Positions 1-5,092 of a stretch of DNA of 5,092 nucleotides are shown here, piece after piece (position 1 is the first letter of the stretch; the number at the start of each line of letters is the position of its first letter). Source of the DNA: Pseudomonadota bacterium (lineage in GTDB: Bacteria; Pseudomonadota; Alphaproteobacteria; UBA9655). The stretch lies in the NCBI GenBank assembly GCA_021809225.1, contig JAKBAL010000207.1, positions 1 through 5,092 on the forward strand, read 5' to 3'. The position numbers and the translations under genes were made by a program. The notes under the pieces are model-generated. The model was not told the DNA's origin. It saw only the letters and a program-made list of their open reading frames with translations, and searched no databases.

Positions 1-1233
1 GATTACATCGAGCACATTATTTTAGGAGGGCTTCCTGAAGATTATGATAAATCTGGAAAATTAGGGTTTAATCAATGGATAAAAAAAAGAATTAACAATA
101 AATCAAAAGTTTATTTTCCTTCTATTCAATATGCCCCTATTAAGGCGCTAGAAGATATTTTACCAAACTCAAATAGAACTTACGCAGAACACTCATATAC
201 ACTACCCGATCAGCAAACCCAAATTTTTGAAGAGGCGTTTAATTTTGGCGAAGGAATTAAGGTGTCTCTCCTTTCGATAAACCCTACACATATTGTTGGA
301 AACGGTAATATTATATTAAAACTATCGGATTCAGAAGACAGTAACGTTGATAGTATTGTCTTAAAAATAGAAAATGGGGCAGCTTCCACAATTCTTACTG
401 GAGATGCAATTGGGGTAACTACCCAGCGTATAATGAATAATTATCTTGATTATCCAGATTTCTTAAAAACAAACGTCTTATTAGCAAGCCATCATGGGTC
501 AGCAACGCATGAATCAAATAATTTATCCTGGATTCAAGCAACTCAACCTGAGTTTGTTATTGTAAGTAATGGCTTGTTACATGGTCACCCCCATGAAGAT
601 GCCTATAATAATTTTAAAAAATCTTCACGACTACAAAGAGTAACAAAGCATAAAGTTTTGGTCTCTGAGTCTAAAAATAAAGCGTGGATGCATGAAACAC
701 AAAATGCCATTTTCTCTACCCTAACGAGTGGAACCATCACTGTTCAGTTAAAAGAATCTGGTGAGATAGCCCTAGGGCTAGAAAACCAAAAAGATCTTAA
801 AATTCTGAAAAAGGGGAGTAAATCTAAAGATAAAAAAGTAGAGATAATTCTTGATGAAACGGCAGAAAAAATAATAGCTTCTCCCAAGCCAAAAGCAAAA
901 GGACCTTTGAGAAATACGCAGCCAATAATACCAATACCTTTTCCAAGATCACGTTTGGATGAAGAATCCGTCCAATTAACTGATAACCCTCCAGAATTAG
1001 ATAGCCCATATGTTGGACATAGAAGCACAGAGTTGAGTAAACGTAAAAGGCAAGAAATAATTAATCCATTAATTTTCACAGAAGCAGAAGAAGATGTGCC
1101 ATTTAGGAAAAAAGTAAAAAGAAAATTCTCACCAGATAAGAGTTTAATAAAAATAGAAGAAAAAAAACCTCTACTGAAAGAAAGAAAAAAAAAGAAGAAA
1201 AAAGTTCGAGGACGTTATAAAGAGGATCTATGA
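1..1233 (+). CDS. ComEC/Rec2-like metallo-beta-lactamase-fold protein with long basic C-terminal tail (5' end outside window)
   Basis: The frame is open from base 1, so this is the last 410 residues of a longer protein. The GTG at 262 (residue 88) is probably internal, because family-like sequence (EHIILGGLPEDY, residues 4-15) lies before it. Visible MBL motifs are LTGDA (residues 133-137, the metal-bridging Asp region), LLASHHGSATHESNN (160-174) and SNGLLHGHPHEDA (189-201). These match the order GDA / SHHG / S-G-x-GHP in the hydrolase domain of ComEC/Rec2 and its stand-alone relatives. The TLTSGTITV strand near 240-248 is typical of the end of that domain. The HxHxDH motif would lie upstream of the window. 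After about residue 258 comes a roughly 150-residue tail, probably disordered, with proline-rich stretches and lysine/arginine clusters at 347-350, 369-375 and 393-405. No membrane segment is visible in this part. The gene ends with three in-frame stops in a row, TGA TAA TGA (1231-1239). The fold is fairly sure; substrate, full length and role are unknown. Free-standing members may act on nucleic acids or phosphodiesters, but nothing here shows that. Confidence 0.8.
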   Translation, partial: DYIEHIILGGLPEDYDKSGKLGFNQWIKKRINNKSKVYFPSIQYAPIKALEDILPNSNRTYAEHSYTLPDQQTQIFEEAFNFGEGIKVSLLSINPTHIVGNGNIILKLSDSEDSNVDSIVLKIENGAASTILTGDAIGVTTQRIMNNYLDYPDFLKTNVLLASHHGSATHESNNLSWIQATQPEFVIVSNGLLHGHPHEDAYNNFKKSSRLQRVTKHKVLVSESKNKAWMHETQNAIFSTLTSGTITVQLKESGEIALGLENQKDLKILKKGSKSKDKKVEIILDETAEKIIASPKPKAKGPLRNTQPIIPIPFPRSRLDEESVQLTDNPPELDSPYVGHRSTELSKRKRQEIINPLIFTEAEEDVPFRKKVKRKFSPDKSLIKIEEKKPLLKERKKKKKKVRGRYKEDL

Positions 1234-1492
1234 TAATGATTAAATCTTAAATGGGGGGCCACACTTTCAAGAAAGCTCAAGTGATCCCTAGGGCAGAGGG
1301 TTAATTAATATAACCATATTAGACTTAAGCTAGTGACTTTGACCACCCTCAAAACCATACCACGTGAGCTACTCACTAAGGTGTTACTTGAAAGAGCTCT
1401 CGCAAGTTCTTAAAAATCATAATCTCCGATATTTCTTTAGAACCTAATTGGGTTCTGTCTAAAAACTCAAGTAATTTGGCCCACCTGGATAG

Positions 1493-1639
1493 TCGGTGGT
1501 AAGAGTGTTTATGCTCATTGAAAAGGTTGGTGAAAAGTATGAAAAAAGTTTAAGGAAGGCTGCAAGGGCAAAAGCCATGAGTAATCCAACAATACTCGTC
1601 GATCAACCTGATATAGATAGCATTCTTAAATGCGGGTAA
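1493..1639 (+). pseudogene. Possible IS5-family transposase fragment
   Basis: Between an in-frame TAG at 1490-1492 and TAA at 1637-1639 a 48-codon frame reads SVVRVFMLIEKVGEKYEKS and then LRKAARAKAMSNPTILVDQP, ending DIDSILKCG. The order resembles the region of IS5-family (IS1031/IS427-type) transposases that runs from the W-x-T-V-Y-x-x-F segment through L-R-x-x-x-R-x-K-A-G-R-x-P to the catalytic I-I-D-S-Q-S-V motif. Here IDS survives, but QSV and everything after it is lost. There is no credible start codon with a ribosome binding site. Upstream, other frames contain only weak further resemblance, such as PTW near 1480. The identification comes from recalled family motifs and is tentative; chance similarity in a short frame is possible. 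Confidence 0.35.
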
Positions 1640-1650
1640 AGATATAGCTG

Positions 1651-1671
1651 TAAAATAACAGGCTTATTTTA
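1651..1671. repeat. Perfect AT-rich inverted repeat (8-bp stem, 5-nt loop)
   Basis: TAAAATAA (1651-1658) and TTATTTTA (1664-1671) are exact reverse complements around the loop CAGGC. The stem has no G-C pair, so it would be weak as a terminator, although it ends in a T-rich arm. It lies just after the IS5-like fragment, so it could be element debris, a weak bidirectional terminator or chance in AT-rich DNA. Confidence 0.4.
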
Positions 1672-1860
1672 AGGATTAAAATGAAATTTTGGTCCCTTAT
1701 ACTTACATAGGTTGCATTAAGATACGTTCTTACCTAGGAAAGGGGATATGATGTCTAAATTGTCAAGCTTCCAAGGTATGGATCCAGGGTAGGAGAATAT
1801 CTATTAAGTTTCCTATTTCCATAAAAGCCCGGTAATGATAATTACTAAACTTTAAGAATG

Positions 1861-1865
1861 GGAGG
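1861..1865 (+). promoter_or_regulatory. Strong Shine-Dalgarno site
   Basis: GGAGG lies six bases before the ATG at 1872. It decides the start of the small exported protein, since the in-frame ATGs at 1902 and 1911 have no comparable site. It is the clearest ribosome binding site in the window and argues that the gene is translated. Confidence 0.75.
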
Positions 1866-1871
1866 TTTAAG

Positions 1872-2261
1872 ATGAAAAAAATACATAGAAATGGCCAAAC
1901 TATGAATAAAATGTACACTCTTTTATACCTTTGGGTATTCAGCGTCCTTGTCATATCTACAAATTCTTTTGCTATGATGGCAGAGGAAGGATTTAGGCAA
2001 AATTCAGCTTATTTTTCGAAAAAACTTCCAGAACCTACACTAGATATTTCTATTTATGCAGCAGCTTTATCCAAAAAAGAAAAATCTATTTTTGATGAAA
2101 AATTACCGTTAATTAAAGGTAAAAATATGTCGAATGCTCCTTTATCAGAAGAAATGTATAAATTTATAATAGGAAAAGTTGGAAAAAACAATAATAGAAA
2201 ATTTGTATTTAAAGCAGGACCTCAGATTATATTTGAAGATGAGGATGATTTACAAAGATAA
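1872..2261 (+). CDS. Small secreted or periplasmic protein of unknown function
   Basis: This 129-residue protein is not recognised. The start at 1872 is supported by GGAGG six bases upstream. Residues 1-14 are basic (MKKIHRNGQTMNKM) and are followed by a hydrophobic core, YTLLYLWVFSVLVIST (15-30). The sequence NSFA-MM fits a signal peptidase I site after Ala34, leaving a mature chain of about 95 residues; an uncleaved N-terminal anchor is the alternative. The mature part has no cysteine, so it is neither a lipoprotein nor disulfide-bonded. It is rich in lysine and acidic residues, has a YAAALSKKEKSIFDEKLPL stretch (62-80) that looks helical, and ends in the acidic run FEDEDDLQR (121-129). The gene stands alone between IS remnants, over 500 bases from either neighbour, with its own terminator just downstream. 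Its intact frame among decayed sequence suggests it is kept by selection. A possible role in host interaction is inference only. Confidence 0.72.
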   Translation: MKKIHRNGQTMNKMYTLLYLWVFSVLVISTNSFAMMAEEGFRQNSAYFSKKLPEPTLDISIYAAALSKKEKSIFDEKLPLIKGKNMSNAPLSEEMYKFIIGKVGKNNNRKFVFKAGPQIIFEDEDDLQR

Positions 2262-2281
2262 AGACTGAAATGAAGTATAAT

Positions 2282-2322
2282 AAATGATCCCAGCTGCTTG
2301 CGGCGGGAGTCATTTATTTTTT
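2282..2322 (+). terminator. Rho-independent terminator of the small exported-protein gene
   Basis: AAATGATCCC (2282-2291) pairs with GGGA-g-TCATTT (2305-2315), giving a ten-base-pair stem with one bulged G at 2309. Weaker GC/GC pairing extends into the loop (around 2293-2304), and an ATTTTTT tract follows (2316-2322). It starts 21 bases after the stop codon at 2259-2261 and is correctly oriented for that gene. Confidence 0.8.
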
Positions 2323-2338
2323 AGCGAGTTAGAGGAAC

Positions 2339-2824
2339 TTAAAGGCTCTAAAAGAGAAGCAATCAAATATCGTTGTAGAAAGTCAAATTCCCCTTTGAAG
2401 ATGGAATAAAGATTAGCTTGAACCGCTGTAGGTTTAAGAGTAACTTAGGCTTTTCTGAGGATCGCAATGGCAATAGGTGCCATCAGCTTCTCAAGATTTT
2501 CTAGGAATTTCCAATGAATGCCCTCAAGATTGAAGTCTGAGGATTGATATTTTTGAAAAGCATTTCAATAATCAAGCGTCAGCGATAGCTTAGCAGAATC
2601 TTATGTGCTTTTTTATAAATTTAATTGCTTACGACAAGGGCAAGCTCGCCTTCTCTAGTCGTGTTCCAGCAATCACCACACTCACACCTCCAACATTATC
2701 AAGCTGGTAACGAAATTCACGTTGGAATATTATCAGGAAAATAAGCCTATCGGCATTTTCGAGTATTAAGTCCTAGAACCCCCAAGAGAAGAGTTCTTTC
2801 TTTAGTAGCCATTATAAGACATAA
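2339..2824 (-). pseudogene. Decayed IS4-family transposase
   Basis: Read on the minus strand, family-like pieces occur in the right order but in shifting frames: ATKER (2795-2809; compare ADREF around a catalytic Asp), LIFLIIFQ (2722-2745; compare the FxIRIR strand), VVIAGTRLE (2653-2679), GELALVVSN (2624-2650), then YR-stop-RLIIE (2564-2587). The last piece matches the Y-x-x-R-x-x-x-E part of the IS4 YREK signature, with a stop where a residue should be. A one-base shift leads to FQKYQSSDFNLEGIH (2514-2558; compare F-x-x-L-K-S-x-G-F-N-L-E-x-T-H, with the signature Lys replaced by Gln) and EKLMAPIAIAIL (2457-2492; compare EKLLALLAIA). SIFKGEFDFLQR in the 2360s-2390s resembles the C-terminal SxFRYGxDxLR. 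There are at least three frameshifts and several stops, so it is clearly dead. The N-terminal half is missing: the remnant breaks off beside the start of the exporter gene. No terminal inverted repeats or target duplication were found. Confidence 0.72.
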
Positions 2825-2832
2825 TAGCTGCT

Positions 2833-4638
2833 ATGAATTCTAGATTTTTTGCTTCTACTAGTGCTCTTAAATCGTTAGCCCCTCTTTTGCGTTTGTTGCC
2901 TTATCTTTGGCCGTCTGATGCTCTGGGGCTAAGGCTACGGGTTGTAGCCTCTTTTCTGTGCCTATTTCTTTCAAAGGTTATTAACCTTTTGGTGCCTCTT
3001 TATTTTAGAGACGCCGTCAATGCACTTTCTCCCGACAAAGAGAATTTTGTCATAATACTTCCCTTAGGCGTATTATTAGCCTATGGCGCAATGCGGCTTC
3101 TAAATTCTTTTTTTAGTGAAGTTCGCATCGCTATTTTTGCCCCCGTAGGACAGCATGCTACTCGTAAAATTGCAGGTATAATTTTCAAACATCTTCATAG
3201 CTTAAGCTTACGTTTTCATTTAGCCCGAAGAACAGGAGGCGTAAGTCGACTTATTGAACGAGGCACGGGCGGTATTGAGAACTTTTTATGGTTTTCTACA
3301 AACAATATAGCTCCAGCCATTCTTGAAGTTGTGTTTATGAGTGCAGCTATGTGGGTACTTTATAGTTGGCAATTTGCCTTTATTACCCTTGTAACCATTA
3401 CAGTCTATGCTGTTGCTACCATCCTTATCACAGAATGGCGAACGCACTATGTTCGTAAAATGAACAAACTGCAAGATCAAGGAAATGCTAGATCTGTAGA
3501 TGCTCTTTTAAATTATGAAACTGTTAAATATTTTACAAATGAAGAGTATGAAACAGAGCGCTTTGACGTTATCCAATCCTGCGTTGAGAAGTCTGCAATA
3601 TTGTATCAGTCTACTCTTGCCCTTTTAAATGGAACACAAGGTATTATTATTGCCATAGGCACAACTGTAATTATGATATTAGCTGCTGCGGAGGTTGTTG
3701 CTCATACTTTAACAGTTGGAGATTTTGTACTTGTAAATAGCTATCTTCTCCAAGCTTTTATACCTCTTGGGTCTTTAGGATTTGCTTATCGTATTCTTAA
3801 GCAATCTCTAGTGGACATGGAAAGTATGTTTTCTCTTTTAGATGAAAATGCTGAAATTCAAGATAGCTCCACTGCGCAGCCCTTACTTCTTTCTAAAGGA
3901 GCGATAGAATTTCGAGACGTTTCTTTTTCCTATAACCCAAATCGCGAAATATTAAAGCATGTTTCGTTTCAAATCGCTGCGGGAAAGACTCTGGCAATCG
4001 TAGGAGAAAGTGGAGCAGGAAAATCAACAATTTCGCGTCTCTTATTTCGGTTTTATGATGTAACGGAAGGAGCAATATTTGTAGATGGACAAGACATTCG
4101 AAGCGTAACCCAAGAAAGCCTTAGGAAAACTATTGGGGTAGTCCCTCAGGACACAGTTCTTTTTAATGATACAATTTACTATAACATCGCCTATGGCCGT
4201 CCAGCTGCAGAAAGTACAGCTGTAGAAAACGCTGCGAAACATGCTCACATTGACACTTTTATCAAAACTCTCCCTGAAGGGTATAATACACTTGTGGGAG
4301 AAAGAGGCCTCAAACTTTCAGGAGGAGAAAAACAAAGAGTAGCAATGGCAAGAACGCTTTTAAAAAATCCTTCTATCTTTCTTTTTGATGAGGCGACGTC
4401 ATCATTGGACACTAAGACTGAAAAAGAAATTCAAAAGAATCTTTTGAAGATTTCTCAAAACCATACCACCCTTATAATTGCTCATCGTTTATCAACAATT
4501 GTTCATGCTGATGAAATAGTGGTCCTTCATGAGGGCGTAATAGTAGAACGAGGAACACATAAATTCCTTCTTATTCAGCAAGGTCCTTATGCTCAAATGT
4601 GGCAGAGACAACAAGAGGAGGAGGAACACAAATCTTGA
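2833..4638 (+). CDS. atm1: Atm1/HMT1-type ABC exporter (half-transporter, heavy-metal/glutathione-conjugate export)
   Basis: This is a complete 601-residue half-transporter that would act as a homodimer in the inner membrane. Family members export glutathione-based sulfur compounds and metal-glutathione conjugates; the mitochondrial relatives (Atm1, ABCB7) support cytosolic iron-sulfur cluster assembly. The membrane domain spans about residues 25-330, with six hydrophobic segments near 35-58, 73-95, 157-178, 180-200, 263-287 and 292-315. Atm1-type signatures are ARRTGGVSRLIERGTGGIE (131-149) and LLNYETVKYFTNE (225-237). Asn266, Gln269 and Gly316 appear to match glutathione-contacting positions of the Novosphingobium Atm1 structure, by recalled alignment. 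The ATPase domain has Walker A GESGAGKST (391-399), Q-loop Gln439, signature LSGGEKQR (495-502), Walker B SIFLFDE (514-520, catalytic Glu520), D-loop SSLD (523-526) and switch His551. All key residues are intact. An in-frame TAA at 2815-2817 makes ATG 2833 the first possible ATG start, yet no clear Shine-Dalgarno precedes it. The protein ends in an acidic EEEE run. No partner gene lies nearby. Confidence 0.93.
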   Translation: MNSRFFASTSALKSLAPLLRLLPYLWPSDALGLRLRVVASFLCLFLSKVINLLVPLYFRDAVNALSPDKENFVIILPLGVLLAYGAMRLLNSFFSEVRIAIFAPVGQHATRKIAGIIFKHLHSLSLRFHLARRTGGVSRLIERGTGGIENFLWFSTNNIAPAILEVVFMSAAMWVLYSWQFAFITLVTITVYAVATILITEWRTHYVRKMNKLQDQGNARSVDALLNYETVKYFTNEEYETERFDVIQSCVEKSAILYQSTLALLNGTQGIIIAIGTTVIMILAAAEVVAHTLTVGDFVLVNSYLLQAFIPLGSLGFAYRILKQSLVDMESMFSLLDENAEIQDSSTAQPLLLSKGAIEFRDVSFSYNPNREILKHVSFQIAAGKTLAIVGESGAGKSTISRLLFRFYDVTEGAIFVDGQDIRSVTQESLRKTIGVVPQDTVLFNDTIYYNIAYGRPAAESTAVENAAKHAHIDTFIKTLPEGYNTLVGERGLKLSGGEKQRVAMARTLLKNPSIFLFDEATSSLDTKTEKEIQKNLLKISQNHTTLIIAHRLSTIVHADEIVVLHEGVIVERGTHKFLLIQQGPYAQMWQRQQEEEEHKS

Positions 4639-4833
4639 TTGTGAAAAGTTGGAGATCTTTTGCGAATTTCTTTCTCAGTCCTCTCTTTTAATCTAATTTT
4701 TCACAGTGAGTTAATTTTACAAAGATTATTCGTCACCCGGGTAAAAAAGAACTGTTGCGTAAGTCTTCTTAGCTCATAGTTCGCTGTTAAAGGAAGCAGC
4801 AGACAAGGTGTTCTATTTTGTAATTATACGTAT
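4639..4833. other. Intergenic region between convergent genes
   Basis: This stretch separates the exporter gene from the minus-strand frame, and their 3' ends face each other. No strong rho-independent terminator is visible for either. TGTGAAAA (4640-4647) and TTTTCACA (4698-4705) are exact inverted repeats, but 50 bases lie between them. ACTGTTGCGTAAGTC (about 4751-4765) resembles terminal sequences of some insertion elements, but I found no partner in the window. No open frame of note lies here. Confidence 0.5.
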
Positions 4834-5092
4834 TTATGCAATCTTTTTTATGAGCCTTTGGTTAATGTTATAAGCTTTGACTATTCCCTCTTTATAAAAT
4901 TGAGGCATATTGAGTTCAGATATATTGGGTATAAGAAAGCTATTAAATTCGGCTTTTCCGGCCTCACCTTCTACCTCAAATTCGCCTATTTTATCTATCA
5001 AATTACATAAGTAACTAACTACTAAGACGTTACTTTCCTGTGTGAGCGCATGGTTAATCGTAAAAAGATGTGATTGAACAATATCAATCACG
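4834..5092 (-). CDS. Hypothetical protein, C-terminal fragment (5' end outside window)
   Basis: An open frame of about 86 codons enters from the right edge and stops at TAA (complement of 4834-4836). The first in-frame start-like codon in the window is GTG at 5091-5089, which has no visible ribosome binding site because the window ends there. The gene therefore probably begins further right. The visible part reads as an ordinary soluble protein, with helical stretches such as VLVVSYLCNLIDKIGEFEVE, an FNSFLIPNISELNMPQFYKE segment and a basic end, NQRLIKKIA. It has no signal peptide, membrane segment or motif that I recognise. Composition and length make it more likely real than chance, but it could also be part of a pseudogene. 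No function is assigned. Confidence 0.5.
   Translation of the reverse strand, partial: VIDIVQSHLFTINHALTQESNVLVVSYLCNLIDKIGEFEVEGEAGKAEFNSFLIPNISELNMPQFYKEGIVKAYNINQRLIKKIA

Larger units (their letters stand above)
1240..1860. other. Gene-poor intergenic stretch with decayed sequence
   Basis: No intact gene of credible length lies between the MBL-fold gene and the small exported protein. The stretch holds an IS5-like transposase fragment (1493-1639) and an AT-rich inverted repeat (1651-1671), both listed separately. A nine-codon frame at 1681-1710 follows an AAGGA sequence but stops at once and meets further stops beyond. I saw no convincing terminator for the MBL-fold gene and no clear -35/-10 pair for the gene at 1872. 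A GATAAT at 1837-1842 could be a -10 element but lacks a good -35. The pattern fits erosion of former mobile elements. Confidence 0.6.

Noticed and set aside
262..264. GTG as the start of the MBL-fold gene
   Set aside because: The frame is open to base 1 and the preceding residues look like the same domain. No Shine-Dalgarno precedes the GTG, so it is treated as an internal valine codon.
744..1079. Minus-strand frame of 111 codons inside the MBL-fold gene
   Set aside because: It lies wholly within a better-supported gene on the other strand, has no family-like motifs, and is explained as a shadow of that gene.
1386..1407. Inverted repeat ACTTG...CAAGT around GAGCTC as a terminator for the MBL-fold gene
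   Set aside because: The stem is short and interrupted, is not followed by a T tract, and lies over 150 bases after the stop codon.
1681..1710. Nine-codon frame MKFWSLILT after an AAGGA sequence
   Set aside because: It is too short to support as a gene. The reading meets further stops beyond it and shows no leader-peptide features such as a codon run followed by an attenuator.
1763..1954. Minus-strand frame of 63 codons overlapping the small exported-protein start
   Set aside because: It overlaps the strong ribosome binding site and signal-peptide region of the plus-strand gene. Its hydrophobic look is the complement of that region.
4640..4705. TGTGAAAA / TTTTCACA inverted repeat as a terminator
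   Set aside because: The eight-base arms are separated by 50 bases, are AT-rich and lack a following T tract. Chance is likely at this base composition.
4736..4743. ACCCGGGT palindrome
   Set aside because: It is an isolated eight-base palindrome with no second copy or nearby promoter to suggest an operator.
1..5092. CRISPR array, tRNA, rRNA or defence-system genes
   Set aside because: I found no regularly spaced direct repeats, tRNA-like cloverleaf or rRNA-like stretch, and no nuclease, methylase or toxin-antitoxin motif on either strand.

Overview
The window is AT-rich bacterial DNA with three recognisable or plausible genes, one further partial reading frame, and long gaps that hold decayed insertion sequences. 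The 601-residue ABC exporter is of the Atm1/HMT1 type and reads like an alphaproteobacterial homologue. Low GC, sparse gene content, degraded transposases and a protein tail rich in nuclear-localisation-like lysine clusters together suggest a host-associated alphaproteobacterium of the Holosporales/Rickettsiales kind. That placement is inferred from sequence style and is not proven.

Layout: (1) Positions 1-1233, plus strand, hold the 3' part of a gene for a metallo-beta-lactamase-fold protein related to the hydrolase domain of ComEC/Rec2. A long, very basic C-terminal tail follows the domain. (2) Positions 1234-1871 hold no intact gene, only a 48-codon fragment resembling an IS5-family transposase and an AT-rich hairpin. 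(3) Positions 1872-2261, plus strand, encode a small, apparently exported protein of unknown function, with a strong Shine-Dalgarno site and its own rho-independent terminator at 2282-2322. (4) Positions 2339-2824, minus strand, hold a multiply frameshifted IS4-family transposase remnant. (5) Positions 2833-4638, plus strand, encode the complete Atm1-type exporter. (6) Positions 4639-4833 are intergenic. (7) Positions 4834-5092, minus strand, hold the 3' end of an unrecognised reading frame that runs off the window.

The genes do not form an obvious operon: spacings are large, and IS debris separates the small exported protein from both neighbours. Only the exporter has a confidently known role (export of glutathione-linked or sulfur-containing compounds and heavy-metal conjugates). 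No CRISPR array, tRNA, rRNA or complete mobile element was seen. The most unusual item is the MBL-fold protein with its NLS-like tail. The small exported protein is the second candidate for something undescribed.
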